Shown in pieces: positions 1-8,751 of a DNA stretch of 60,426 nt. Origin of the DNA: Deltaproteobacteria bacterium (GTDB lineage Bacteria > Myxococcota_A > UBA9160 > UBA6930); NCBI GenBank assembly GCA_029261795.1, contig JAJDAP010000080.1:1-60426 (forward strand), in the 5' to 3' direction. A program made the translations under genes and the position numbers. Positions within the stretch are counted from its first letter, which is position 1; every line of letters begins with the position of its first letter. Below the pieces are notes generated by a model. It was not told the DNA's origin. It saw only the letters and a program-made list of their open reading frames with translations, and did not search any database.

Positions 1-103
1 CCACCTACCCCTATGAAACTGTGGGGGTCCTGACTCCTCTGTTTACACGATTGATAGTACTCTCAACTTCAAAACTTTAACCCTGTGTAGTCCGACCCCG
101 CCG
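1..103 (-). repeat. Edge repeat, related to the sequence at the other end
   Basis: Non-coding stretch just 3' of the P450 stop codon and more AT-rich than the rest of the window. Read on the minus strand it begins 2-3 nt after the stop with GCGGGGTCGG, then GGTTAAAGTTTTGAAGTT. The last 76 bases of the window, read on the plus strand, give GCGGGGACGG then GGTTAAAATTTTGGAGTT in the same order. Both ends therefore look like copies of one dispersed repeat, pointing outward. That would fit an assembly contig broken at a multicopy element, but this is inference. Confidence 0.5.
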
Positions 104-1390
104 CTAGGCGAGTTGGCGGATCGGGAGGGATTCGATGCCTCGTACCAGGAAGGAATCGATGTGGCGGATCTTGGCCTCGGGTTGGCTGATCTGGGCGAGT
201 TCCGGGATCAGCGCCTCGAAGGCGGCGCGGGCCTGCAAGCGCGCCAGGGAGGCGCCCATGCAGAAGTGCTTGCCGAACCCGAAGCCGAGATGGCCGGAAC
301 TGCGTCGCGTGATATCGAAGCGATCCGGATTCTCGAACTGACGTTCGTCGCGATTGGCCGAGCCGAGCAGTGCAGCGACATAAGCGCCCTTCGGCAGTTT
401 CACGCCGTTGATCTCGGTCGCCTCGACGGTGTTCCGGAACACCGTCTGGACCGGTGCGTCGAAGCGGAGTGTTTCTTCGATGAAGCTCGGAACGAGCGCA
501 GGATCCGCAAGCACCCGCCCCAGTTCGTCGGGATGGCGAAGCAGTGCGTTGGTGCCATTCCCGATCAGGTTCGTGGTCGTCTCGTTCCCTGCCACGAGAA
601 GCAGCACCACGAACTGGATGATCTCGATCGGCGTTAGCGGGTCCGGGTCGCTGCTCTGGGACGCCACGATCTGGCTGATCAGGTCGTCGCTCGGTGACGT
701 TCGCCGCTGTTCGATGAGTTCCTCGAAGTAGCCGAACAGTTCTTCCATGATGTTGAGGAAGGAATCGTTGAAGGGTTCTGCGCGACCAGGCCCGGTCGCG
801 TTGTAGATGACGGCGTCGCTCCAGCGTTTGAAATCCGCATGACGCTCTCGTTCGATGCCAAGCAATTCCGCGATGATCGTGACCGGGAGTGGAACGGCGA
901 GATCTGCCACCACATCGAAAGGGTCACCGCCACGCAGCGGCTCCAGGCGGTCTTCGACAACGGTGCGGATCCTGCTTTCCCAGGCATTGATCTGACGCGG
1001 CGTGAAGCCCCGGTTCAGGATCCCGCGCATGCTGTCATGCCGCTTGCCATCCGATGCGATCAGGATCCGCGACCGAACGAACTTCAACGGACTGGTGCGC
1101 AACTTGAAGAGCAGTCGCATCGCCATTCGGATGCCCGCCCAGGAGAGATCGATCCCATTGCTCCCGTTGTTCATCAGCAGCGTGTACATCGCGCGGGACG
1201 AGAACACATCCGGATTCTTCAGGACGTGTTGCACATCGTCGTACCGCGACACGCACCAGGTATCCATCGAGGCGGCGTAGTGCACGGGCGCATCGTTCCG
1301 GAGTGCCCGGTAGACCGGATAGGGGTCTTCTCGGCAGGCGGACGAGAACGGGTCGAGTTCGGACATCGGGGGCCTCCAGACCGGGTTCAT
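104..1390 (-). CDS. Cytochrome P450
   Basis: A 428-residue soluble bacterial P450 that would insert one atom of O2 into an unknown small lipophilic substrate, using external ferredoxin and reductase; neither is encoded nearby. The I-helix oxygen-activation motif AGNETTTN lies near residue 270. An ExxR-type K-helix segment (EETLRFDAPVQ) follows, and the heme-ligand loop FGFGKHFCMG has Cys near residue 377. The length is normal for soluble class I P450s. It resembles the P450 at 28629 more than the one at 16248, sharing the N-E/V-TTT I-helix. The start at 1390 gives the usual N-terminus ending in DPYPVYRALR; MSELDPF eight codons later is an alternative. It is divergent from the MFS gene at 1444, and its 3' end abuts the edge repeat. 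Confidence 0.95.
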   Translation of the reverse strand: MNPVWRPPMSELDPFSSACREDPYPVYRALRNDAPVHYAASMDTWCVSRYDDVQHVLKNPDVFSSRAMYTLLMNNGSNGIDLSWAGIRMAMRLLFKLRTSPLKFVRSRILIASDGKRHDSMRGILNRGFTPRQINAWESRIRTVVEDRLEPLRGGDPFDVVADLAVPLPVTIIAELLGIERERHADFKRWSDAVIYNATGPGRAEPFNDSFLNIMEELFGYFEELIEQRRTSPSDDLISQIVASQSSDPDPLTPIEIIQFVVLLLVAGNETTTNLIGNGTNALLRHPDELGRVLADPALVPSFIEETLRFDAPVQTVFRNTVEATEINGVKLPKGAYVAALLGSANRDERQFENPDRFDITRRSSGHLGFGFGKHFCMGASLARLQARAAFEALIPELAQISQPEAKIRHIDSFLVRGIESLPIRQLA

Positions 1391-1443
1391 CGGACGAGCG
1401 GCCGCGCAGCTGGAGAACCGAGCGGTGTACCGTGCTGGCTCTC

Positions 1444-2730
1444 ATGGCGGCGGACAGGACCCGGCCGAGCTACAGACCCCTATCGCGGCAGTGGATCGGA
1501 TCTCCTGAATTGGCGAACAGTGTCTTCGAAACCGGCTGGCAGCTGCTCCGTCAACGCGACGTGGCTCGGCTGTTCATCGCCTACCTCGTCACCTATTCAG
1601 GCACGGCGATGGCACCGATCGCGATGGCGTTCGGCGTGCTCGAACTCACGGGTTCCACCGAGGATGCCGCCTTCGTCATCGCTGCACCCACGCTCGCTTC
1701 GATCGGCGTTCTGCTCATCGGCGGTGTACTCGCGGACCGGACTTCCCGCCAGCGGATGATCGTCGTTGCCGAGGCGCTCGCCATGCTGGCGCAATTCTCG
1801 ATCGCGTACTTGTTCCTTTCCGGAACGGCGACGGTCCCCATGCTGACGCTGCTGATGTTGGTCAACGGAATCGCAATGGCGCTCCACGCACCTGCCGCTG
1901 CGGGAGTGGTCGTTCAGCTGGTCGAACGCGAGGACCTTCAAACCGCCAACGCGCTGCTATCCATGGCGCGAACCGGAGCCATGGCCATCGGAGCCGCGCT
2001 CGGGGGGTTGTTGGTCGCCGCCTTCGGCGCAGGGCTGACCCTGGCCATCGATGCGGCGTCCTTTGGTGCTTCGGCCCTGCTGGTGATGTCGCTCAGACCG
2101 AAGCGTCAGCTTCAGCCCGAGAAGGCTTCGGTCTTCGAGGATCTTCGGCTCGGCTGGAAGGAGTTCATTTCGCACACCTGGTTGTGGGTCATCGTGTTGC
2201 AGTTCTCCCTGCTGGTAGCGGCCGGCGAAAGCGTGTTCGGTTTGCTCGGCCCCGCCGTGGCCCTCGAACACATGAATGGCGCCGAGGACTGGGGGATCAT
2301 CGCCGCGGCCTTCGGGAGCGGAACCTTGTTGGGCGGGATCTCCAGTATCCGACTCCGGCCGAGGTATCCGATGCGATTCGCGACGCTTTGCACCTTCTCC
2401 TTCTGCGCGGTGCCGCTGGCGCTGGCCGTGCCGCTGCCGGTCGGACTCGTTGCCGTTGCGGCCATGGTCCAGGGCATCGCCGGCCAGTCGTTCGCCGTGC
2501 TCTGGTACACGACGCTCCAGCAGAAGATCCCCGGCGAGATGCTCTCGCGGGTGAGCGCCTATGACCATCTGGGATCAATTGCGCTCGCGCCACTCGGGAT
2601 CGTGGTTGCCGGCTTCTTGTTCGAACGCGCCGGATATCGAGCGACGTTGTTGATCGCGGCCTTGACGGTGATCGTTCCGACATCTCTCGTATTGTTGGTC
2701 CGGGATGTTCGTCGGATGACGAGTTCGTGA
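1444..2730 (+). CDS. MFS transporter (drug exporter-like)
   Basis: Integral membrane protein of 428 residues with about 12 hydrophobic segments, belonging to the major facilitator superfamily. The first helices (IAYLVTYSGTAMAPIAMAF) and the loop after helix 2 (GGVLADRTSRQRM, a form of the GxLaDRxGrr signature) resemble the MFS_3/enterobactin-exporter type of proton-driven efflux pump. The open frame extends upstream to 1303, but that part is arginine-rich, low-complexity and overlaps the divergent P450 start. The ATG at 1444 gives MAADRTRP and a normal MFS N-terminus. The gene is divergent from the P450, so the two may share a control region of about 50 bp. The substrate cannot be inferred. 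Confidence 0.9.
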   Translation: MAADRTRPSYRPLSRQWIGSPELANSVFETGWQLLRQRDVARLFIAYLVTYSGTAMAPIAMAFGVLELTGSTEDAAFVIAAPTLASIGVLLIGGVLADRTSRQRMIVVAEALAMLAQFSIAYLFLSGTATVPMLTLLMLVNGIAMALHAPAAAGVVVQLVEREDLQTANALLSMARTGAMAIGAALGGLLVAAFGAGLTLAIDAASFGASALLVMSLRPKRQLQPEKASVFEDLRLGWKEFISHTWLWVIVLQFSLLVAAGESVFGLLGPAVALEHMNGAEDWGIIAAAFGSGTLLGGISSIRLRPRYPMRFATLCTFSFCAVPLALAVPLPVGLVAVAAMVQGIAGQSFAVLWYTTLQQKIPGEMLSRVSAYDHLGSIALAPLGIVVAGFLFERAGYRATLLIAALTVIVPTSLVLLVRDVRRMTSS

Positions 2731-2777
2731 ACGTCCCCAGCGCTCTCCCAGTTTCTATCCGATGAGGACCTGAGCCC

Positions 2778-3221
2778 ATGATTCGAGGTGGTTGTCTCTG
2801 CGGCGGTGTTCGATTCGAGCTCGAGAAAGCGGCCGGCCCGTTCGAGCTCTGCCACTGCCCGCGCTGCCGCAAGGCCTCTGGCTCTGCCTTCGTGGCGGGG
2901 CTGGGCGTGAATGTTCGGGATTTCCGCCTGCTCGCCGGCCGCGAGTTGATTCGAACCTACCAAGCGCCGGTTCGCGAAGTCGCGCCTGGCTACAGCGTGG
3001 CGTTCTGCTCGCGCTGCGGCTCACCGGTGCCCGCCCCCCCTCCCGGCGCGAGCTGGTTCGAGATCCCGGCAGGCCTGCTCGATGACGACCCGATCCTCCG
3101 CCCGGACCGGCACATCTTCGTCGAGACGAAATCGGCTTGGTTTCCGATCTCCGACGAGCTGCCCCAGCTGACGAAAGCACAGCTCATCGAGCTTCGGCGT
3201 CGATCACGGCGAGATTGCTAG
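2778..3221 (+). CDS. GFA-family zinc protein (Mss4-like fold)
   Basis: A 147-residue cytoplasmic protein of the GFA (glutathione-dependent formaldehyde-activating, CENP-V/GFA) family. The zinc ligands are all visible: CLCG near residue 7, CHCPRCRK near residue 26 and FCSRCGSP near residue 78. Members bind structural and catalytic zinc, but most are annotated by fold only and true formaldehyde activation is rare, so the reaction is unassigned. The start is the ATG at 2778, giving the typical MIRGGCLCGGVRFE N-terminus. It follows the MFS gene by 47 bp on the same strand and may be cotranscribed with it. Confidence 0.9.
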   Translation: MIRGGCLCGGVRFELEKAAGPFELCHCPRCRKASGSAFVAGLGVNVRDFRLLAGRELIRTYQAPVREVAPGYSVAFCSRCGSPVPAPPPGASWFEIPAGLLDDDPILRPDRHIFVETKSAWFPISDELPQLTKAQLIELRRRSRRDC

Positions 3222-3264
3222 GGCAGGAGCTGGGGTACTCTCCCGACCCCATTGGGAGGCCTTC

Positions 3265-3330
3265 ATGCTGGATGTAGTGATCGAGGCGAGCCGCCACGGC
3301 TACGAGCAGGCGACCCTCGTTGCCGGCTGA
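3265..3330 (+). CDS. Possible 21-codon leader ORF before the LLM gene
   Basis: An ATG at 3265 preceded by a good purine-rich site (GGGAGG) opens a 21-residue frame, MLDVVIEASRHGYEQATLVAG, which ends at TGA 3328-3330. It overlaps the TTG start of the next gene (3320) in another frame, so it could couple translation of that gene. It could equally be a chance ORF or the residue of a deleted gene. No homology is recognised. Confidence 0.2.
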   Translation: MLDVVIEASRHGYEQATLVAG

Positions 3331-4354
3331 GGCGCCCTTCCAACTCAGCGTCGTCGACCAGGCGCCGGTGCGAAAGGGCGGAACCGGTGGAGAGGCCCTG
3401 CGTGAGGCGATCGCGCTGGCCGTGGCGACCGAGAAGCTCGGCTACCAACGCTATTGGGTCGCCGAACATCACAACCTGCCGAGCCTTGCCGCCACCAGCC
3501 CCGAGATCCTGATCGGACAGATCGCCGCGGCGACCGAACGCATTCGGGTCGGAAGCGGTGGCGTGATGCTGCTCCACTACAGCGCGCTCAAGGTCGCCGA
3601 AAACTTCCACATGTTGGCATCGCTCTTCCCGGGCCGCATCGATCTCGGTCTCGGCCGCGCGCCGGGTGGCGATCAGAAGACCGCGGCCGCCCTCGCCTAC
3701 CCGGCCGGCATGCGCGACGCGCGCTTCTATCCGGAGTTGGTCGACGACCTGGCGGGTTTCCTGTCCGGCAGCCTCGCGCCGGACCATCCCTTCCACGGTG
3801 TGCGGGCCGGACCGACCGAGGCTTCGATGCCCGAGCTCTGGCTACTCGGTTCCGCGGTGGGTTCCGCCGAGTTGGCAGCGGACCGTGGCCTTCCCTTCAG
3901 CTACGCCCACTTCTTCGGCGCCAGCGTCGGCCAGGGTCCGGCGATCGTCGAGCGCTATCGGAAGAACTTCCGACCCTCGAAGCTGTGTCCCGAGCCGAAG
4001 TTGAACATTGCCATCTCCGTGCTCTGCGCCGAGAGCCAGGAGGAGGTCGATCATCACGCGATCAGTCTCAAGGTCTCGCGGCTCAACATGCTGCGCGGCA
4101 TCCACAGCGGGATCATTCCGCCGGAAGAGGCCCGCGCACACGTCTTTAGCGCGGAAGAGACGGCCTTCCTCGAGCAGCAGGGGATGAACGCCATCCAGGG
4201 TCCGCCCGGCCAGGTGCGGCGTGAACTCGACGGAATCGCTGAGCGGTTCGGGACCCGCGACTTCGGCATCGTCACGATCTGCTACGACTTCGGCGCGCGC
4301 GTTCGCTCCTACGGGCTCGTCGCGGAGGCCTGCGGTCTCGTCTCCGCCGCCTAA
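3320..4354 (+). CDS. LLM-class flavin monooxygenase (MsnO8-like)
   Basis: A 344-residue TIM-barrel protein of the bacterial luciferase superfamily. Typical segments are LSVVDQAPV at the N-terminus, YWVAEHHN near residue 55, GSGGVMLLHYSALKVAE near residue 80, and FPGRIDLGLGRAPGGD near residue 105. This pattern matches the MsnO8-type subgroup, which generally uses reduced FMN, rather than the F420-type LLM proteins also present here. The likely start is TTG at 3320; no in-frame ATG gives an intact first strand. It is convergent with the next LLM gene, and their stop codons interlock in the four bases CTAA at 4351-4354. The substrate is unknown. Confidence 0.88.
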   Translation: MPAEAPFQLSVVDQAPVRKGGTGGEALREAIALAVATEKLGYQRYWVAEHHNLPSLAATSPEILIGQIAAATERIRVGSGGVMLLHYSALKVAENFHMLASLFPGRIDLGLGRAPGGDQKTAAALAYPAGMRDARFYPELVDDLAGFLSGSLAPDHPFHGVRAGPTEASMPELWLLGSAVGSAELAADRGLPFSYAHFFGASVGQGPAIVERYRKNFRPSKLCPEPKLNIAISVLCAESQEEVDHHAISLKVSRLNMLRGIHSGIIPPEEARAHVFSAEETAFLEQQGMNAIQGPPGQVRRELDGIAERFGTRDFGIVTICYDFGARVRSYGLVAEACGLVSAA

Positions 4355-5316
4355 CGTCCTGCGGCGCCTCGGAAGGCCTCGACCAGGGGCGAGAGCATGT
4401 CCTGGCAAGCGGAAAGCTCCGTCGGAAGGTTCAGCGTCACCCGCAGGTCCGTGACGCCCGCCTCGGTCATGGGACCGACAGCGGCGACGGTCGCCGCCAG
4501 GTCGATGCCCCCGTTTGCGTCCTGCTGCACCGGCAGGTAGCTCGAGACCTGGAAGCCTTCGGCGCTGCGTCCGACCTTCTCGAGCGCTTCGCGGATCTGG
4601 GCGAGGCCGCCGATCGGGTCCATCGCGTCCGGGCCCCAAGGAATCCAACCGCTTCCGAAACGAGAGATGCGCTGCAGCACGTTCTTGTTCAGCGTTCCGC
4701 TGATCCAGAGCGGAACGCCACCGTCCTGAAGCGGCTTCGGATTGCAGTGCACCTTCTCGAAGCTCACTTCTTCCGATTGATAGGCGACGGAGTCTTCACG
4801 CCAGAGCCTCTGCACGATCTCGAGGGTCTGGTCCAGGCGCGCACCGCGGTGCTCGAAGGGAACCCCATTGGCCTCGTATTCCTCCCGCTGCCAGCCGACG
4901 CCAACGCCAAGATCGAGTCTTCCCTCGGAGAGCACGTCGAGGGTGGCCACCTGCTTGGCCAGGTTCGCCGGCCGCCGCAACCCCGCGATCAGGATGCCGG
5001 TCATGAAGCGCGTGTGGGACGTGATCGCGGCGAACATCGACAATACCACGAGCGGATCGAGCCAATGGCCATCGGGACCCGTCGGCTGTTGTCCCCCCTC
5101 GATCCCGCCCATCTTCGGGTCGCCGTAGACCCCGAGGTTCTCGCCGAAGATCACGTGGTCCGAAACCACGAGGCGGTCGATGCCAGCGGCATCGGCCGCG
5201 CGGGCCTGATCCAGCAACGAACGCCAGCCGCCCACCCCCGGATCCTTCGCCGCGAAGTTGAGGGGTTGGATCGAGAGCGCCGGAGTGACCTCGGCGAGAT
5301 TGTGGGCTTCGGGCAT
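4351..5316 (-). CDS. LLM-class F420-dependent oxidoreductase
   Basis: Luciferase-superfamily TIM-barrel protein of 321 residues of the type annotated as F420-dependent (TIGR03619-like). Motifs seen are IDRLVVSDHVIFGEN near residue 45, HTRFMTGILIAGLRRPANLAKQ near residue 95, and LSEGRLDLGVGVGWQREEYE near residue 120. These are the conserved cofactor-side segments of the family. The open frame runs back to 5451, but that extension is arginine-rich and overlaps the divergent transporter. The ATG at 5316 has a GAAAGG ribosome site seven bases upstream and is preferred. Cofactor specificity (F420 versus FMN) is inferred from subfamily resemblance only. Confidence 0.9.
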   Translation of the reverse strand: MPEAHNLAEVTPALSIQPLNFAAKDPGVGGWRSLLDQARAADAAGIDRLVVSDHVIFGENLGVYGDPKMGGIEGGQQPTGPDGHWLDPLVVLSMFAAITSHTRFMTGILIAGLRRPANLAKQVATLDVLSEGRLDLGVGVGWQREEYEANGVPFEHRGARLDQTLEIVQRLWREDSVAYQSEEVSFEKVHCNPKPLQDGGVPLWISGTLNKNVLQRISRFGSGWIPWGPDAMDPIGGLAQIREALEKVGRSAEGFQVSSYLPVQQDANGGIDLAATVAAVGPMTEAGVTDLRVTLNLPTELSACQDMLSPLVEAFRGAAGR

Positions 5317-5412
5317 GGCGGACCTTTCGAGATAGACGGCGGATGGTATGTGAGATGGCCTCCGTAGTGCTACGCGTTCCGTCGGGAGGCTGCCAATCGA
5401 TGCACGAAGCCG

Positions 5413-6915
5413 TTGCGGACGCCGGGCGAAAGCGACTCGAGCGCAGCACACGCGAAGTCGTCGAACCTACCGGCCATCGTGCCTGAACGTTCTCGCGACG
5501 GATCCAGCGTCAGTTGGCCGGCCCGCATCGCCTTTGGCCTCGGCTCCTACGCCGAGGGGATCAAGAGCGGTGCCTTCAGCTACTTCCTGCTGTTCTACTA
5601 CAACCAGGCACTCGGTCTCTCGGGGAGCCTGGCGGGTACTGCTCTCGCCGTCGCCCTGGTGATCGACGCCGTCACCGACCCGATGGTGGGCTCGATCTCC
5701 GATCGCCATCGATCGCGCATGGGCCGACGCCATCCCTTCATGTACGGCTCTGCGCTTCCCTTCGCCGTGGTCTTCTACCTGCTCTTCGTGCCACCCGATG
5801 GCCTCGGGGAAGCAGCGCTCTTCGCCTGGTTGCTGGCTTTCTCGGTGGCGACACGGGTGGCACTCACCTTCTACTCCGTTCCGCACATGACGTTGGGTGC
5901 CGAACTCACACCGGACTACGACGAGCGGACGACGCTGGCCTCGGTTCGCTCCTTCCTCGGAATCGCCGGTGGTGTGAGCGTGATCCTCGGCGGCTTCACC
6001 TTCTTCTTCGGGGACGATGGCCAGCTCGATCGCGCCAACTATCCCGCCTTCGCGCTGACGGCCGGGATCGCGATGGTGCTCACGATCGTGGCCTCCGCAG
6101 CAGGAACACACGCCTACATTCCCCGGCTCCCGAAGGCTCCGGCGATCCAGGTTCGCTTCAGCGCGATGCGGCTCGTCCGTGAGCTCCGCCAGGCGCTGGA
6201 ACTACCGCCGTTTCGCTTCCTGGTGAGTTCGATGATCGCCAACGCCGCCGTCATGGGCGTACTCGCCACACTGGCGACCTATATCCTCACGTTCTTCTGG
6301 CGGCTCGAGGGGCTCGTGCTCGGTGCCCAACTCGCCATCGGCATGGGCGGCGGCATCTTCGGCGCGTTGATCGCTTCTCCCGTAGCCGCAAGGCTCGGAA
6401 GCAAACGCAACGCGAAGATCCTGGGCATGCTCTGGTTCGCCGTGTTCGGCTCCCTCATGGTGAACCTGCGGTTGCTAGGCCTCGCCCCAGAGGACGGAGA
6501 CCCATGGCTCCTGCCGATGATGATGACGGGCTCCTTCGTTGGCGGTTGGGGCATGGGCCTCATCAGCGTGCTCGGCAGCGCCATGATCGCCGACGTCACC
6601 GACGAGCACGAGCGTGTCCACGGCGGGCGCCAGGAAGGCATCTACTACAGCGCCATCTCTTTCGTCGGCAAGGCGACCTCGGGTCTCGGCACCCTGCTCG
6701 CCGGCATCGCGATCGATCTCGTCGGCCTCGATCCCAATGCCGAACCGGCCACCGTGCCTGCCAGCGTGATCGACGGCCTCGGCATCGTCTACGGGCCGTG
6801 TGTGCTGGCGATGATCCTGATTCCGATCGCGTTGCTCTGGGGCTACGACATCGACCGCAAACGGCACGAAGCCATCCGCCGCGAGATTGCCGAGGCCCGG
6901 GCTTCGCAGCTCTAG
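5413..6915 (+). CDS. MFS transporter, GPH (sugar:cation symporter) family
   Basis: About 500 residues with 12 predicted membrane segments. The N-terminal half carries the glycoside-pentoside-hexuronide (GPH) signature: FGLGSYAEG, then DAVTDPMVGSISDRHRSRMG with RRHPFM. This is the TDP.vG.lsDrtrsrwGrRrp block of the melibiose/xyloside symporters. The family couples solute entry to H+ or Na+; in environmental bacteria many members sit in catabolic clusters with non-sugar substrates. The start is uncertain: TTG at 5413 is the longest possibility, and GTG at 5479 (VPERSRDGSS) is equally good and leaves a normal short cytoplasmic tail. It is divergent from the LLM gene that starts at 5316. Confidence 0.88.
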   Translation: MRTPGESDSSAAHAKSSNLPAIVPERSRDGSSVSWPARIAFGLGSYAEGIKSGAFSYFLLFYYNQALGLSGSLAGTALAVALVIDAVTDPMVGSISDRHRSRMGRRHPFMYGSALPFAVVFYLLFVPPDGLGEAALFAWLLAFSVATRVALTFYSVPHMTLGAELTPDYDERTTLASVRSFLGIAGGVSVILGGFTFFFGDDGQLDRANYPAFALTAGIAMVLTIVASAAGTHAYIPRLPKAPAIQVRFSAMRLVRELRQALELPPFRFLVSSMIANAAVMGVLATLATYILTFFWRLEGLVLGAQLAIGMGGGIFGALIASPVAARLGSKRNAKILGMLWFAVFGSLMVNLRLLGLAPEDGDPWLLPMMMTGSFVGGWGMGLISVLGSAMIADVTDEHERVHGGRQEGIYYSAISFVGKATSGLGTLLAGIAIDLVGLDPNAEPATVPASVIDGLGIVYGPCVLAMILIPIALLWGYDIDRKRHEAIRREIAEARASQL

Positions 6916-6940
6916 CGACCGCGTGCGAGCCGTCAGCCAG

Positions 6941-6969
6941 CTGAACCCCGAGCCCTTCCCGGCTAGACT
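6941..6969 (+). promoter_or_regulatory. Putative promoter of the 7010 operon
   Basis: CTGAAC at 6941-6946 and TAGACT at 6964-6969 are separated by 17 bases. The -10 fits TAnnnT, and the -35 matches TTGACA at three of six positions. It lies about 40 bp upstream of the ATG at 7010, in the gap after the GPH transporter. Pattern match only. Confidence 0.35.
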
Positions 6970-7009
6970 CCGCAGCTGGGAGAGAGATCCTCGAACCCGG
7001 GAGACCGCA

Positions 7010-7393
7010 ATGGAGACGCGACCCTATTTCGTGCTGGGCGACTTCGCCGTGAACATCGTGGCGGGCGTCGTCGTCGCTTCGATCTCGGCGGCGCTGTTCG
7101 GGCCGGGCTGGAACATGGTGTTGGCCATGATCGTCGCGATGGCGCTCGGCATGCTGATCTCGTTGCCGCTCGCGCTCCTCTCGGGGGCGCTGTTTGGCGC
7201 GATGGAGGTGATGGTGCCGGTGATGACGACCGGCATGGTCGCCGGCATGGTGGTGTCGATGTCGGCGGCGATGGGCGAGATCGCCTTCGGCTCAGCCGCC
7301 GGGCTCGGCGCGTCGAGCGGCGTCGGCGTCACCGTGGCGACCTACCTCGCGAACGTTGTGATCAAGGGGAGGGCAGTGCGTTGGACCTCGTGA
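7010..7393 (+). CDS. Methionine-rich membrane protein, unknown function
   Basis: A 127-residue, strongly hydrophobic protein with three or four membrane helices. The central helices carry a regular run of methionines (AMIVAMALGM, then AMEVMVPVMTTGMVAGMVV); about 12 of 127 residues are Met. No family is recognised. The ATG at 7010 follows a GGGAGACC ribosome site. It overlaps the methyltransferase start at 7381 by 13 bases, which implies translational coupling and a shared role. Met-rich membrane helices occur in copper- and silver-handling proteins, but there are no His or Cys metal motifs to support that here. Confidence 0.75.
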   Translation: METRPYFVLGDFAVNIVAGVVVASISAALFGPGWNMVLAMIVAMALGMLISLPLALLSGALFGAMEVMVPVMTTGMVAGMVVSMSAAMGEIAFGSAAGLGASSGVGVTVATYLANVVIKGRAVRWTS

Positions 7394-7986
7394 CCAGGAA
7401 CAAATGGGACCGGGCCGCCGCCAACTTCGATCTGATGGCCGGCTACGGGCCCGAGAAGCGCTGGGCTCCCCGCAAGCGCGAACTCTTCTCGCGCATGGGC
7501 GACGGCAAGATCCTGTTCCTCGCCGTCGGCACCGGCCTCGACGTGCCGTTCTTTCCCGAGGGCCGCAACATCGTCGGTATCGACATCAGCGAGCGCATGC
7601 TCGAGAAGGCCCGCGCACGCACCGACCTCTACCGGGGAACGCTCGAGCTAAAGCAGATGGACGTGCACGAGATGCCGTTCGCCGAGGGCGAGTTCGACCA
7701 GGTCTTTACCTCGTGCACGTTCTGCTCGGTACCGAACCCGGTGAAGGGGCTCGAAGCCCTTCGGCGAGTGCTCCGGCCGGGCGGCGAGCTCCACATGTTC
7801 GAGCACACCGGCAGCCGCTACTTCCCCTTCAACATGATGATGAACCTGATGACGCCGCTCTCGCGCAAGGTGGGCCCCGAGATGAACCGGCCCACCGTGG
7901 AGAACGTGGTCGCGGCCGGCTTCACGCTGGACGAAGTCCAGCACGTCTTCCTCGACGTGGTGAAGATCATCCACGCGCGTCGTTAG
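7381..7986 (+). CDS. Class I SAM-dependent methyltransferase (UbiE/PmtA-like)
   Basis: A 201-residue Rossmann-fold methyltransferase. Motif I is FLAVGTGLDVPFFP near residue 46, the acidic ribose-binding strand is IVGIDISERMLEKA near residue 65, and the post-motif segment is EMPFAEGEFDQV near residue 95. It resembles the UbiE/phospholipid-N-methyltransferase/METTL7-like group that methylates lipid or small thiol substrates. The start is TTG at 7381 (or GTG at 7390, giving VTRNKWDRAA), inside the end of the Met-rich membrane protein. It is followed after 29 bp by the SRPBCC gene, forming a three-gene run. The methyl acceptor is unknown. Confidence 0.9.
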   Translation: MDLVTRNKWDRAAANFDLMAGYGPEKRWAPRKRELFSRMGDGKILFLAVGTGLDVPFFPEGRNIVGIDISERMLEKARARTDLYRGTLELKQMDVHEMPFAEGEFDQVFTSCTFCSVPNPVKGLEALRRVLRPGGELHMFEHTGSRYFPFNMMMNLMTPLSRKVGPEMNRPTVENVVAAGFTLDEVQHVFLDVVKIIHARR

Positions 7987-8015
7987 GGCGCGCCGGCAGC
8001 GCTCTGGGAGAACGT

Positions 8016-8438
8016 ATGGGCGAGTATCGGACCGAGGCAGACTTCGAGATGTCGGCCGACGCCCTCTGGTCCGTGATCCGCGACTTCGGTGAGGTGGGCT
8101 GGCTTCCCGGCGACCCCGACGTCGAAGTGGAGGGCCTGGGCGAGGGCATGATCCGCACCATCGATTTGCCGCCGCAGCCCACCGTTCGTGAGCAGCTCGA
8201 CGCCATCGACGAGGCGGGGCGCGCGATCCACTACCGGGTCATCGAGGGCAATCCCATGCCCGTGCGCGACTACAAGGCCACGATGAAGGTGGCCGACCGG
8301 GGCGGAGGACGAAGCCGGCTTTCGTGGAGCAGCACCTGGCAGCCCGAGGGCGTCAGCGAGGAACAGGCTCGCAGGGCCGTCGGGAGGCTCTATACCGCAG
8401 TCCTCGGCGCCATGAGGACGAAGCTCGAGAAATGCTGA
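8016..8438 (+). CDS. SRPBCC (START/Bet v1-like) family protein
   Basis: A 140-residue protein with the Bet v1/polyketide-cyclase fold: N-terminal strand ADFEMSADALWSVIRDF, then repeated beta-strand segments and a C-terminal helix (EQARRAVGRLYTAVLGAMRTKLEK). Members bind hydrophobic ligands; some are cyclases, most are of unknown role. The ATG at 8016 has a CTGGGAGAA ribosome site. It lies directly downstream of the methyltransferase on the same strand, so a shared lipid-like substrate is plausible but unproven. Confidence 0.85.
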   Translation: MGEYRTEADFEMSADALWSVIRDFGEVGWLPGDPDVEVEGLGEGMIRTIDLPPQPTVREQLDAIDEAGRAIHYRVIEGNPMPVRDYKATMKVADRGGGRSRLSWSSTWQPEGVSEEQARRAVGRLYTAVLGAMRTKLEKC

Positions 8439-8527
8439 GCGCCACGAGTGAGTGGGGGCCAATCCGGGCTGGTAGGAGTCACCCGGATGCGCCAGGGCAC
8501 GCCAGAATCTCCGGCGAACCCTGCGGT

Positions 8528-8722
8528 TCATTCAGCGCCATCGGTTCGGTCAAGTGCGAGGTAGAGATCTACGAACCACTCAGGGTCGAATTCGGCGATT
8601 CCGCAGTACCTACCGCCCTGTGCCGCTTCGATTCGAACCGCGAGTTCAAGTGCATCGCATCGTTCGCCCGACCGATACAGCTCTTCTGCGAGCGCCAGCA
8701 CACTGTCAATTGCCGTGAACAC
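8528..8722 (-). CDS. Small hypothetical protein
   Basis: A 64-residue frame starting at GTG 8722, with leucine/alanine-rich helical content (SVLALAEELYRSGERCDALE) and an acidic C-terminal half (FDPEWFVDLYLALD). The same frame is open upstream to about 8755, touching the end of the preceding secreted-protein gene. The true start is therefore unclear and no ribosome site is obvious. Codon third positions are GC-rich, which favours coding. It would be the third gene after the PEP-CTERM-like and HAF genes. No family is recognised. Confidence 0.35.
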   Translation of the reverse strand: MFTAIDSVLALAEELYRSGERCDALELAVRIEAAQGGRYCGIAEFDPEWFVDLYLALDRTDGAE

Positions 8723-8751
8723 GGTCGGCAGTACGGCTTCATGGCTTTCCG

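Noticed and set aside
8439..8527. UGA at the end of the SRPBCC gene as a fourth selenoprotein.
   Set aside because: The protein has its complete C-terminal helix before the stop and nothing homologous follows in frame.
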